Source: an uncultured Poribacteria bacterium | GTDB lineage: Bacteria; Poribacteria; WGA-4E; WGA-3G | Assembly: GCA_951828515.1 (NCBI GenBank) | Contig: OX639992.1 | Span: forward strand, 4,380,217 to 4,444,216 | DNA length: 64,000 bases | Direction of reading: 5' to 3' | Shown: one piece after another, positions 34,157-43,015 of the stretch | Position numbering within the stretch: position 1 is the first letter of the stretch | How the letters are laid out: the number at the start of each line of letters is the position of its first letter | The notes under the pieces: generated by a model | Told to the model about the DNA's origin: nothing | Databases searched by the model: none | What the model saw: the letters and a program-made list of their open reading frames with translations, nothing else | Program-made: the position numbers and the translations under genes

Positions 34157-34302
34157 TCCTCTTTGTAGGAGGGAACTCCGATTCCCGACGCTTGCTAATC
34201 GCTGGCTACGAATCGCTGACTACTAATTGCTAACCGCTAATCGCTGACCGCTGACTGCTGACCGCTGACTGCTAACCGCTAATCGCTGACAGCCGATAGC
34301 CA
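34157..34302. repeat. Repeat block flanking tnpB copy 2
   Basis: 34165-34189 is a GGGAACTCCGATTCCC-type repeat; 34190-34302 is a long run of CTGACNG/CTAATCG heptamers (period 7), the richest in the window. No gene is seen. Confidence 0.75.
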
Positions 34303-36189
34303 CTAAAATAGAAAACGATACATCGGTTTATCGAGCATAACAGCGAGAAGACTCCAGAACGAACCGATCACAAACTCACCAAGTACAATACCGAGGAAAA
34401 ACGGAACCGCTTTCCGATGCAAATGGAGTCCACCGTATTTCAGCACGAGCCATTTGAGTAGCCATCCGACGAAAATTGAGCCCACCATCGGGTTAATCGC
34501 CCAACTTCCAGAGATAGCATAACCGACCGGGTGTAAATTCCACCAGATGAATCGCATCCGCATTGCGGCGAGGAGTAACGTCAGAACGAATCCGAACGAT
34601 GCGAAACCAATCGCAGGCACATCCGGCGGGGCGGTGTAGGTGAGCCACGTTTCTAACCGATTAAAAGATTCTCGTCCGAATCCTGCGAAACCGCCTTCCG
34701 AATAATACATGGACAGATATGCCCAGAATGATCCGAGCGCACCCAAGGCAGAAGCCAACATCATGAGAAGCGCAAACCGTCGCAGTGGAATGTTGGCACC
34801 CTCCGCCAATTTAAAGCCTTCAAGTTGATGTGGCATGGCGTGTGAACGGTGGGCGCGGTTCAAACAATAGAGGTAGGCAAACCCGGTTAAGTTCACTGCT
34901 CCCAATCGGCGAATCCCCATCAAGCGCGGCAACATTTCATCGGGTCCAATGAAGTGCAAGTCGTGTACTGGCGAACCGAGTTCCGCCCGCAAACGTGTAA
35001 TCGCCATTGCAATCGCAAACCAAATAGCGAAGTAGACAATGATTATCCAAAAACTCATGCCCATCTTCAGACAGAATCCGATGATGAACCCCGATCCACC
35101 GAGGAACCCAAGAATGATCAGACGATATGAAATAGGTTCGTCTGCCTTTGGAGACACGAGTTGGTGTAAAACCCCCTTCAAATAGCGTCGGCTCATCCAG
35201 ATAGCCACAACACACAGTCCCAGATATGCGCCGTGCGACTGCTCGGCTTCGTAAGGAAAACGCGGCAGTCCGCGCCAACCGGCAATAACCCCTAATAAGC
35301 GTTCTGCTCTCCAGATTAACCAGAACGCCCAACAGGAGAAGGAGAGGTCCAGCGGTATGAAAAACGAAAGCCCTACACCAAATGGGAAAACCCCAAGCGG
35401 ACTCCAACCGATACCGTTCCATGGACGTTCTGTGAATATTGTGCGCAGATCGTATAATTTTCCGCCGAGACTCGGAACGACAGGAAACAGGAAATTTAAC
35501 CCATTGATGATGTCGATTGTGACACCGATCGACAGTCCGAGCCACATCCACGGTGAACGGAAGAATCTACGAGGCCGAGTTGTCATTTCAAAGGGAAGTT
35601 GGATGATAGGGTAACTGAGTCTCTCTGATTCGACCCATTGCTTCCGAAAGATTAGACTCAGGCAGAGCATTACGAGGTGGATAGCAACTATGAAAAGTGT
35701 CCACCAAAGGATAGGGGATAGCCATGCTATTAAATAACGCGGTTCGTAAATACTCTCAAACCCGCTATAATACGCTTCCAGTGCTCGCTTATTGCTGACT
35801 GTTAACCACTGCGGGATATGCAAATGGAAAAGGTTCACCCAGTCGTTCTCTGGGGTCGCGAACCAGTGGGCATGCCCGATAATTGGCATCAGGACAAGGA
35901 ATCGGTCTACGCCTGCAAGTCCTGCACCTACCGAGATGCAAGTGTAGATGACAAGCAGTTCAGCACGGTTAAGCACAAGCACGTGATGCAGGCGGCGCAA
36001 AAGGAGTCCGATACCCAGTAGGACTAAAATGGTGATAACGGCGTTGTAGAAAAGCGAGACCTGCGTCGGACTTCCACCGCCACGGATAATAGAGGCGGAT
36101 ACCCACCAACAGTTGGCAGGCACTAACACGCAGATGAGGAAAATAGTGAATGGCCGAATTCTGAGATCTTTGGTCGGAACGGTGTTCAC
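34303..36189 (-). CDS. Multi-pass membrane protein of uncharacterised family (DUF6785-like), paralogue 2
   Basis: A 628-residue protein with hydrophobic helices throughout, homologous to the protein at 25148-27124. Shared features are the RKQWVESERLSYPIIQLP block, an ENDWVNLFHLHIPQWL loop close to the other protein's ENEWIPLFHQHLPDWM, and the C-terminal RFIWWNLHPVGYAI with LKYGGLHLHRKAVPFFLG. Its function is unknown; two copies in 64 kb fit an expanded family. The start appears to be a GTG at 36189 just after AAAGAGG. It is alone between repeat-rich gaps. Confidence 0.7.
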   Translation of the reverse strand: MNTVPTKDLRIRPFTIFLICVLVPANCWWVSASIIRGGGSPTQVSLFYNAVITILVLLGIGLLLRRLHHVLVLNRAELLVIYTCISVGAGLAGVDRFLVLMPIIGHAHWFATPENDWVNLFHLHIPQWLTVSNKRALEAYYSGFESIYEPRYLIAWLSPILWWTLFIVAIHLVMLCLSLIFRKQWVESERLSYPIIQLPFEMTTRPRRFFRSPWMWLGLSIGVTIDIINGLNFLFPVVPSLGGKLYDLRTIFTERPWNGIGWSPLGVFPFGVGLSFFIPLDLSFSCWAFWLIWRAERLLGVIAGWRGLPRFPYEAEQSHGAYLGLCVVAIWMSRRYLKGVLHQLVSPKADEPISYRLIILGFLGGSGFIIGFCLKMGMSFWIIIVYFAIWFAIAMAITRLRAELGSPVHDLHFIGPDEMLPRLMGIRRLGAVNLTGFAYLYCLNRAHRSHAMPHQLEGFKLAEGANIPLRRFALLMMLASALGALGSFWAYLSMYYSEGGFAGFGRESFNRLETWLTYTAPPDVPAIGFASFGFVLTLLLAAMRMRFIWWNLHPVGYAISGSWAINPMVGSIFVGWLLKWLVLKYGGLHLHRKAVPFFLGIVLGEFVIGSFWSLLAVMLDKPMYRFLF

Positions 36190-36940
36190 CCTCTTTCAAG
36201 AAATAACTCTAATATTTTACATCATTTTTCGGCTTCAGGCAACTTTTTTTATTCGTGCGGCTAAGGTCATTTGTGGTGGATTATCAAAATATGTAAACAT
36301 TTCAGGCAACGCCAATCTCCTCTGCCACCGCTGGCGAGGATTGTATCTACATTAGGGGTATGCGTCCGTGGTGGCACATCCTACCAGTCTCCTCTGCCAC
36401 CGCTGGCGAGGATTGTATCCTCGCCTCTTTAGAGCGCGCAAAAACCTGCCCACACCGCTGGCGAGGTGTTTTTGATAGGTGTTTTTGATAGGGCGTTTCC
36501 CTTTCCCCAATTTCCTCAATTTCCCCCGAACCTCGCCGTTAGAGTGTATAGGTAATTCTAAAATCTACATAAATACCCGTAGAATCGCTCTCCAATTAGA
36601 TTGTTTACCGAAACGAGGTGTGATATAATCAAATGACAGTTTTTAAATTATGGGCACCTAAGGTACTCTCTATTCTATTACGAGTGGGTTTCTGACGGGG
36701 TCATTTATGGTGAGTTAAGAAAATAAGTTTACATTTCAATAGACGCAAAAACCCGCCCACACCGCTGGCGAGGTTTCCGAATCTCGCCGTTAGAGTGTAT
36801 AGGTAATTCTAAAAACTACCATAGTTTTACCTGTTTCCTTACCTGTAGCTCGTAATGAAATTAGGTTCTCCTTAAATGGCATAATTTTGCTTCGCAGCGA
36901 GAATGCTTTACATTTGGAGAGCGGGTATACGGAGGAGAAC
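36190..36940. repeat. About 700-bp repeat-rich gap
   Basis: Several copies of the CCGCTGGCGAGG palindrome family (36318, 36397, 36461, 36763), two copies of a GTTAGAGTGTATAGG tail that normally follows it (36538-36566 and 36789-36815), and two copies of a CATTTATGGTGA-type repeat (36268-36306 and 36702-36742). Relatives of these are at 19132-19230 and 50875-50930. No convincing gene is seen. The end carries the ribosome binding site of the next gene. Confidence 0.65.
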
Positions 36941-38587
36941 GTGAAAGTTTTAACCCACCTAACCGAACCGCAAGGAAAAATTAAAAGAATCATTTTTATT
37001 AGTCTAATCGTTCTCATTGGGGTTATCATTTTGCTATCCATTATCTATCACCGGACCGCGCTATGGGAACCGGAACAGCATCTCATCACACTTCTTCCGA
37101 AATCTCCAATCTGCTATTTGACGCTCAAGGAATTGAAAGGCTTGGTAGAAACCTTCAATCGTAGTGAACTTGGAAAACAGACTGCTAAAATGCCGATTCT
37201 CACTGAGATTCAAAAGCAGCGGTGGTGGAAACAACTCGTCTATCAGAAGCAGCTCTGGGAATACGAAATGGGCGGGAAACTCGACTTGAAGACGGTCACT
37301 GGCTACTTTGGCGAGGAAGCCATCCTTGCTTTTTATCGACGTGAAGGGGAACTCACGTTTCTGCTCATTAGCGCAGTGGGCGCGCAGGAAAAACTGAGCA
37401 TTGAAGCGATTACCGCAACAGATGCGATCAACCCAAAATACGAACGTATCCAAACCGATTACCGTAAATTCACGATTAATACCATTGTAGGGTATCCACG
37501 CAATTTCAGTTATACCTTCATCGGGAAAATCGGTATCTTAAGCCTCAATCCGTTGTTATTAGCTGAGACGCTTGACCGCTATGCGGGACTTTCTAAAACT
37601 GACCCGAAAAAGCAAGGATTTCTCGCTGAGCATCCCATGGCGGTGGATATACAGGACAATTATCGTCAGGACAAAAGCACTGGGTATATAGATTTACAGC
37701 AGTTTACACCTTTGTTGGAGAGTATGAGTTCCGACGCGCGTGTTAAACAAATTTTAAAGTTGTTTGGGGATTCAGGAGCTTGGGCCTTTAGCAATCGATA
37801 TGAAGACGGTGTGATTGTGTCACGGCATCGGTTCCGAAACAGTGCTGGCACCGGTCGTTCTAATCTTCCAACTGCGAATGACTCGAAACCGTTCCTTGCT
37901 TTTCCTGAACGTACTGCTTTTGTTGCCACGCTCCCCGCTTCAAATCTGATGCGCCAGTTCTTTGGTGATATAGACCTCTCCAAAGTTTTGGGTGCGGATT
38001 TAACTCTCCTGTTAGTCGCACCCGATTCCGGTGAAGTATCGGGCATGCCTTCATTAGTTTTACTCGCTCACGCGAAGGCTCCCGAGGCATTAAACGCTGT
38101 TTTGGGGATTGTGAGGGAAGGAAAACCCGCAATTGTTGGCAAACCGCTCGGGTACCTTAAACCGCAAGATTACAAAGGCATCACACTGCAACCCGTGCAA
38201 CTCCGTCTCAATTTTCTATTGGCAGTTACGGGCGGATACGCAATCGTTAACGATTATTTCGTCTTGAGTACAACACTCGCGGGCTTGAAGTCTCTGATTG
38301 ATGCGACGACAGGGAATGTTCCTGTCTTGGAGGATGTAGCGTTCTCCGCAGATACGGATGGTGTTCAGGCGTTCATTCAACCGGAGTTGTTTGTGCCGGA
38401 ATTGAAACGCTTTCTTCCGATCGTAACGGTGCTCGTTTCTCTTTCAGGACAGAAATTGGATGCAACAGTGGCACAGCGTATCACAGAAAACCTCTTTCCA
38501 CTGGAGGCACTCGGTCCGATTTCCACTGAAATGAATTTTGATGAGCACGGCATGGATGCGGAGATTCGGATTGTTTTGGAGAAGTGA
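36941..38587 (+). CDS. Membrane-anchored DUF3352-like protein
   Basis: About 548 residues. One N-terminal membrane helix (RIIFISLIVLIGVIILLSII) precedes a large soluble part of the type seen in DUF3352 proteins (LITLLPKSPICYLTLKELKGL, AFPERTAFVATLPASN, VNDYFVLSTTLAGLKSLID). The role of the family is unknown; the topology suggests a periplasmic or extracellular domain. The GTG at 36941 has GGAGGAG 4 nt upstream; an ATG at 36887 is also in frame. Residues 7-13 (LTEPQGKIK) are encoded by the GAACCGCAAGG repeat (36949-36980), so the repeat has become N-terminal coding sequence. Confidence 0.65.
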   Translation: MKVLTHLTEPQGKIKRIIFISLIVLIGVIILLSIIYHRTALWEPEQHLITLLPKSPICYLTLKELKGLVETFNRSELGKQTAKMPILTEIQKQRWWKQLVYQKQLWEYEMGGKLDLKTVTGYFGEEAILAFYRREGELTFLLISAVGAQEKLSIEAITATDAINPKYERIQTDYRKFTINTIVGYPRNFSYTFIGKIGILSLNPLLLAETLDRYAGLSKTDPKKQGFLAEHPMAVDIQDNYRQDKSTGYIDLQQFTPLLESMSSDARVKQILKLFGDSGAWAFSNRYEDGVIVSRHRFRNSAGTGRSNLPTANDSKPFLAFPERTAFVATLPASNLMRQFFGDIDLSKVLGADLTLLLVAPDSGEVSGMPSLVLLAHAKAPEALNAVLGIVREGKPAIVGKPLGYLKPQDYKGITLQPVQLRLNFLLAVTGGYAIVNDYFVLSTTLAGLKSLIDATTGNVPVLEDVAFSADTDGVQAFIQPELFVPELKRFLPIVTVLVSLSGQKLDATVAQRITENLFPLEALGPISTEMNFDEHGMDAEIRIVLEK

Positions 38588-38801
38588 GGGCAGAGGCATT
38601 CAGTTCTCTTGTAGGAGGGAACTCCGATTCCCGACTTTCCTTTTCTTCGCGGTATGTTGACGTGACATTCACTGATTTGTGTGGTATCCTAATAACATGA
38701 GTTCGATGTAAAGATAAATACGCATATTAGAAAAGTAGATTTATCGTAGCATAAACTTGTGAGTTTGTGCCATTTCGGGAAAGATAAAGGAGGGTTTTAC
38801 G
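38588..38801. repeat. Gap with two dispersed repeats
   Basis: A GGGAACTCCGATTCCC copy at 38611-38635 and an AGCATAAACT/AGTTTGTGC imperfect palindrome at 38757-38780. The ribosome binding site AAAGGAGG ends the gap. Confidence 0.6.
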
Positions 38802-39155
38802 ATGGAAAAAGTGACACTTGAAGATGTCGTTCAACGTTTGGATCGGCTGGAGAAGATGGTTGTAGGGGTGAATGAGCAGCTTTCTTGGCTCATTGAGAAA
38901 TTAGTCCCGGATGTTCCGAAGGATTGTGAGGTCGCCAGCGCGACGAAGACCACTAACACACAAGATACACAAAATGACAAGCGAGATGATGATATCGGAA
39001 CGAAAGTGATTCAGGAAATATTGGAGCGGATGGGATATCCACCTGATTTTAAGCCCAGACCTCTTAAGGAAGTTCGTAAGGGTATGGTTGAAAGCGGTAT
39101 CCGACCAGAGGACAACGAGTTTAGTCGCGCAATTATCGCTGAACGGGAGAAATAG
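38802..39155 (+). CDS. Putative antitoxin of PIN-domain module
   Basis: A 117-residue protein. Residues 1-40 form a coiled-coil-like helix (VVQRLDRLEKMVVGVNEQLS), the middle is charged and disordered-looking, and the C-terminal 50 residues (IQEILERMGYPPDFKPRP, MVESGIRPEDNEFSRAI) are conserved-looking. It lies 2 bp before a PIN-domain gene and so probably neutralises it; it is not a typical AbrB- or RHH-type antitoxin as far as I can see. AAGGAGG lies upstream of the ATG. Confidence 0.6.
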   Translation: MEKVTLEDVVQRLDRLEKMVVGVNEQLSWLIEKLVPDVPKDCEVASATKTTNTQDTQNDKRDDDIGTKVIQEILERMGYPPDFKPRPLKEVRKGMVESGIRPEDNEFSRAIIAEREK

Positions 39156-39157
39156 TC

Positions 39158-39655
39158 GTGCATTATTTCTACTTTGATGCAAGCGCACTTGCCAAGCGAT
39201 ATGTTGAAGAGGTCGGTAGCGATAACGTTGATTTCCTTTTTACAAATGTGCCTTTGGCGCGTTTGCAGTGCTTAACAATCGGCGTAGTGGAGGTCCTTTG
39301 GATCTGTGTCCGCAAAAGAAATGACGGGCGCATTTCAGCTGACCAATTTGCTGAATCTACCACCTATTTAAACTCGGAGATTATTGATATCCAGTCCAAC
39401 TTCAGAAAAATTTCGGTTCCGGATTCACTTGTTTGGAATTCAATGCGTTTGATTGAAACACACTCGCTCAACAGCGTTGATGCCCTAGTGTTGCGCTCAG
39501 CGTTACGGATCGCAGCAGAACTCCGCCGCGCAGGCGATACACTGGTACTTGTTGCCTCAGATCAGCGTCTTCTCAGAGCCGCTCGCGCTGAGGGATTGCA
39601 AGTTTTTAACCCAGAAATAGATTCACAACAGATACTCGCAGATTGGATAAGTTAA
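39158..39655 (+). CDS. PIN-domain ribonuclease, VapC-like toxin
   Basis: A 165-residue PIN domain. The metal-binding acidic residues are in place: YFDASALAKRYV (Asp), GVVEVLWI (Glu), NSVDALVLRSA (Asp) and VLVASDQRLL (Asp). VapC-type toxins cut tRNA or rRNA and are held by a cognate antitoxin, here the gene 2 bp upstream. The start is a GTG. It ends 4 bp before an oxidoreductase gene, so three genes seem to share one transcript, which is unusual for a TA pair. Confidence 0.8.
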   Translation: MHYFYFDASALAKRYVEEVGSDNVDFLFTNVPLARLQCLTIGVVEVLWICVRKRNDGRISADQFAESTTYLNSEIIDIQSNFRKISVPDSLVWNSMRLIETHSLNSVDALVLRSALRIAAELRRAGDTLVLVASDQRLLRAARAEGLQVFNPEIDSQQILADWIS

Positions 39656-39659
39656 TAGT

Positions 39660-40712
39660 ATGGAAACAAAAATTGGTATCGGTATCATCAGTTTCGCACA
39701 TGGACACGCCAACGCCTACTGCAACCAGATGCAAACCTTTGACGATGTTGAACTCATCGCGTGTTGGGACGATAACGTTGAACGCGGAGAAGCCGCCGCA
39801 ACGCAATACGGCATGCGTTACTCGCCGCATCTTGAAAATGTTATTAACCATCCGGATATTCAGGCTGTTATCGTGACATCTGAGACAAATCGGCACGCCG
39901 AAATGGTAGCAGCGGCAGCAGCGGAAGGGAAAGATATCCTCTGCCAAAAACCGATGGCACTTACCTTGGAAGATTGTGATCACATTGCCGAGGTCGTCGA
40001 GAAAACGGGTGTGAAATTTATGATGGGGTATCAGATGCGGCGCGATCCAGCAAACATCGCAATGAAAGAAATCATTGACAGCGGTGTTCTGGGTAAAATT
40101 GGTGTGCTACGCCGCCGACACTGTATCAACGCATTGTTTAGCGAAGCCTTCGTGACGGGACCCAGTCGCTGGCACATCGATCCAGAGAAGAACATGGGGA
40201 TGTTCATGGACGATGCTTCGCACGCAACCGATTTTATCCACTGGATGCTCGGTAAACCGACGAGTGTTATCGCCGAGATTGATAACATTTTGACGGATGT
40301 CGCACCCGATGATACCGGGTTGGCTGTCTATCGGTTTGCAGGGGGAGAGATGGCGATTCTGCTGAATACATCTGTGACACTCGCCGGTGAGAATACGACC
40401 GAAATCTATGGCGATGCAGGGGTCGTAATTCAGAACTACGGGGATGCACCCTCGTGTAATATCCCGCGTCCCACAGATGCTATCGCACTCAAATTGTATA
40501 CGCGAGATGAACCCTCATGGAAGGATTTGGGTATCCCAATCCCAGATGGTCACGGAGAACGGATTGGCGGCGTGCCTCGTCCGTTTATCGATTGCCTGAA
40601 GAATGGAACAGAACCCGATGTCACGGTAGAAGATGGACGGGTCTCAGTGGAGATGGTGTTAGGGGCATATCGTTCCGCGCAGGAGGGACGACGCGTTACG
40701 TTTCCTTTGTAA
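39660..40712 (+). CDS. Gfo/Idh/MocA family oxidoreductase
   Basis: A 350-residue NAD(P)-dependent dehydrogenase of the Gfo/Idh/MocA type, acting on sugars or inositols. IGIGIISFAHGHANAYC is the nucleotide-binding turn, KDILCQKPMAL carries the catalytic Lys (EKP is QKP here), and DDASHATDFIHWMLG is the D-x3-H motif. The substrate is unknown. It is 4 bp downstream of the PIN toxin gene, with no clear Shine-Dalgarno, so it may depend on translation of the toxin message. Confidence 0.88.
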   Translation: METKIGIGIISFAHGHANAYCNQMQTFDDVELIACWDDNVERGEAAATQYGMRYSPHLENVINHPDIQAVIVTSETNRHAEMVAAAAAEGKDILCQKPMALTLEDCDHIAEVVEKTGVKFMMGYQMRRDPANIAMKEIIDSGVLGKIGVLRRRHCINALFSEAFVTGPSRWHIDPEKNMGMFMDDASHATDFIHWMLGKPTSVIAEIDNILTDVAPDDTGLAVYRFAGGEMAILLNTSVTLAGENTTEIYGDAGVVIQNYGDAPSCNIPRPTDAIALKLYTRDEPSWKDLGIPIPDGHGERIGGVPRPFIDCLKNGTEPDVTVEDGRVSVEMVLGAYRSAQEGRRVTFPL

Positions 40713-40738
40713 AAAACGTGGCGTTTCGTGCTGATGCC

Positions 40739-41473
40739 TTACGGACTATTGCGACGCATGATGCTCAAAATCTGACCCGTCATGCCGCTCACAGGCGATT
40801 GTGCCGCGAGAAACAGTGCCGATGCCACAACCTGTTCCGGCTCTTTCCACGGATCGCTTTGTGCTCTGAAGGTTTCCGAACTCTCCCAAGCAGGTTTTGA
40901 GAGTTCGGTTCTCACGGGACCGGGAATGAGAACGTTCGCGATAATACCGTCCTCCCAGACCTCTTCAGCGATCGATTGGGTCAACCCGTGCAACGCCGCT
41001 TTCGACGCACAGTAGACGCTCAGGTTTGAACGTCCCACCTGACCCATACCGGAACCGACGTTAATAATATTTCCGCTTCCCTGCCGTTTCATGATTGGCA
41101 ATGCCGCGCGACAACAACGCACAACCCCCATGACATTGATCTGCCACCCTTGTTCCCACTCTTCATCGGTGCTGTCCAAAAACAACCCTCTCGGATTGAC
41201 ACCGGCGTTATTGACGAGGATGTCTATCCGACCGAACTTGTTGACGGTTTGTTGAACGAGATTATCCACTTCTGTCTGGATGCGCAAGTCGGTCGATACG
41301 GTGAGGACTTCTCCGCCCTTATCGGTTATTTCTGCGGCGACCTCAGCAAGCTGTTCGGTACTTCGCGCGGCGATGACAATCCGTGCACCTTCAGCGGCAT
41401 AGGCGATAGCGATAGCTCTACCGATGCCGCGCCCGCCACCCGTGATAATAGCGACTTTCTCTTTCAGTTGCAT
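40739..41473 (-). CDS. Short-chain dehydrogenase/reductase
   Basis: A 244-residue classical SDR: IITGGGRGIGRAI binds NAD(P), ILVNNAGVN is the structural motif, Ser in INVGSGMG and Tyr-x3-Lys in VYCASKAAL form the active site. Members reduce or oxidise ketone/hydroxyl groups in many pathways; the substrate is open. It faces the oxidoreductase gene on the other strand, ending 26 bp from it. It is unlike the divergent SDR at 53483. Confidence 0.88.
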   Translation of the reverse strand: MQLKEKVAIITGGGRGIGRAIAIAYAAEGARIVIAARSTEQLAEVAAEITDKGGEVLTVSTDLRIQTEVDNLVQQTVNKFGRIDILVNNAGVNPRGLFLDSTDEEWEQGWQINVMGVVRCCRAALPIMKRQGSGNIINVGSGMGQVGRSNLSVYCASKAALHGLTQSIAEEVWEDGIIANVLIPGPVRTELSKPAWESSETFRAQSDPWKEPEQVVASALFLAAQSPVSGMTGQILSIMRRNSP

Positions 41474-41519
41474 GATTCATTCCCTTTGAGGATATAGGTT
41501 CAACTTAAGGGCATAGTGC

Positions 41520-41622
41520 GTAGGTTGGGTTGAACGGGACACTAAGAAAATGGCACAGGGAGGATAACTTTTAAGGTTCGTATGGACACTTGACAGCATA
41601 AAGATAAAAGTGAAACCCAACG
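41520..41622. repeat. TTGGGTT/AAACCCAA-ended repeat, second copy
   Basis: Same ends as 12774-12875 with a different interior. Confidence 0.7.
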
Positions 41623-41695
41623 TGTCCTGAAAATCCTTAAATCCTGAAAATCCTGATTCAGACAATTAACATCGCACATTACCGATTGATATAGT

Positions 41696-42511
41696 TTACT
41701 TTGAACGGTGCCACATATTAATTAAGCGTACGAGCTGTCCTCGACTTGCCTTGATTTTTCGCTCTAAATCTTTGGCAAGGGTCGTAAGCAAATCCGTTCC
41801 CATTTTTTTCGCGTTTTCCACCTGTTGTTTCAGTTGATAGGTACGCCCTGTCTTAAGACGGTTTATCTCAAAACGCAATTCACTTGCCGCTCGGTTAAGC
41901 CTTCGCAACTCTGTATGCAGTGCTCTCTGTTTCTCAGGATCCGTTTTTTCTGGGACATGTAGTTCTGTTTCGCCGAGACTTAACCGCTCTAAGGTCTCGA
42001 TATCTTGTTCGTTATAGGCTCGGTTAATGAGCGGCATGAGTTGTTCTCGTCGTTCCTCCTCCGTAGTATCCATAGCCTTGTCCGGATGGTACCGTTTGGC
42101 AAGTTTGCGGTAGAGGTCTTGTAGGTGCTTCGCTTTGGTGTCAGGAAGTTTGTCCTCTTGAGGCGTCGGTTCTGGTTCATTTACCGCCTCGTATGCGTCA
42201 ACACGCGCACGGCTCGCCCTGAAACACGATTCCACTCGCGCTTCTATCTCTTCTTCACTCACATTTTCTCGGCGCAGTTGTAGACGGAGGTGATACTCCT
42301 TCATTTCGAGTTCAACTTTATCGAGTTCAAGATAGTATCGACTAATATGTGCGTTGTAGCGTCGCTCAAATACATCGACTTCTGACTTGAGCGTCTCGAT
42401 TGCTATTGTGAGTTCTGCCACCTGCCTCTGTTTCGCTTCAATAGCTTCCAGTAATCGGATTGTTTCCTTTTCACCAGCGGTATTGACGTGAATTAATGCG
42501 GCAGGTTTCAT
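41696..42511 (-). CDS. Coiled-coil protein with internal J domain
   Basis: A 271-residue protein. Residues 20-90 are predicted coiled coil (EKETIRLLEAIEAKQRQ), then a J domain with LYRKLAKRYHPDKAMD, including the HPD that stimulates DnaK ATPase, and another helical stretch to the end. True DnaJ starts with the J domain and has zinc repeats; these are absent, so it is a specialised DnaK co-chaperone. The first in-frame ATG (42541) falls in a heptamer repeat; I prefer ATG 42511 (MKPAALIHVN). The infA-like gene lies 105 bp upstream on the same strand. Confidence 0.7.
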   Translation of the reverse strand: MKPAALIHVNTAGEKETIRLLEAIEAKQRQVAELTIAIETLKSEVDVFERRYNAHISRYYLELDKVELEMKEYHLRLQLRRENVSEEEIEARVESCFRASRARVDAYEAVNEPEPTPQEDKLPDTKAKHLQDLYRKLAKRYHPDKAMDTTEEERREQLMPLINRAYNEQDIETLERLSLGETELHVPEKTDPEKQRALHTELRRLNRAASELRFEINRLKTGRTYQLKQQVENAKKMGTDLLTTLAKDLERKIKASRGQLVRLINMWHRSK

Positions 42512-42527
42512 TATGAATACCCTATAA

Positions 42528-42605
42528 AGGCTATCAGCCATCAGCGTTCAGCGGTCCGTGAAGAGGTTTTCTTACTGAATGCTGACACCTGACTGCTGAC
42601 GGCTA
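42528..42605. repeat. CTGACTGCTGA-type dispersed repeat
   Basis: Full-looking copy between the infA and J-domain genes; used as reference for the copy inside the DUF4340 gene. Confidence 0.65.
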
Positions 42606-42616
42606 TTCTTTGGAAA

Positions 42617-42976
42617 CTACTTTTTCCGGTAAGTAATACGACCCCTTGTGAGGTCATAAGGCGAGAGTTCTACAGTCACCTTATCGCCGGGCAAAATTTT
42701 GATGAAGAATTTTCGCATTCTGCCAGAGATATGGGCGAGAATCTGATGCTTATTTTCCAATTCCACACGGAACATCGCGTTTGGTAAGGGTTCCACGACG
42801 GTGCCTTCAACCTCTATTTTATCTTTTTTAGAGGGCGTTTGTTCTCCGTCTTCGACTTCGGTTTCGGTATTCAAGTTGGGGTCAGCATCTCGTCGTTTCT
42901 TAGGTTGTGACTTCTTTCGCCTGTTAGGCCGCCGTGTTTGCGGTCTTCTCGTGTTTCCTGAGGGTCTACGATTCAC
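42617..42976 (-). CDS. infA: Translation initiation factor IF-1 with basic N-terminal extension
   Basis: Residues 50-119 match IF-1, an OB-fold factor that binds the A site of the 30S subunit: [19 protein letters not shown], then [41 protein letters not shown] and a C-terminal YRKK. IF-1 is normally about 72 residues; here about 49 extra residues precede it, very rich in Arg, Lys and Pro, then acidic. No internal start codon precedes the OB domain in a usual place, so the extension is likely translated. The start is a GTG with AAGGAG nine nt upstream. No ribosomal protein genes are near. Confidence 0.88.
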   Translation of the reverse strand: MNRRPSGNTRRPQTRRPNRRKKSQPKKRRDADPNLNTETEVEDGEQTPSKKDKIEVEGTVVEPLPNAMFRVELENKHQILAHISGRMRKFFIKILPGDKVTVELSPYDLTRGRITYRKK

Positions 42977-43015
42977 AGTATAAATCTCCTTTTTGCGGAC
43001 TACCAGAGTCCGCTA

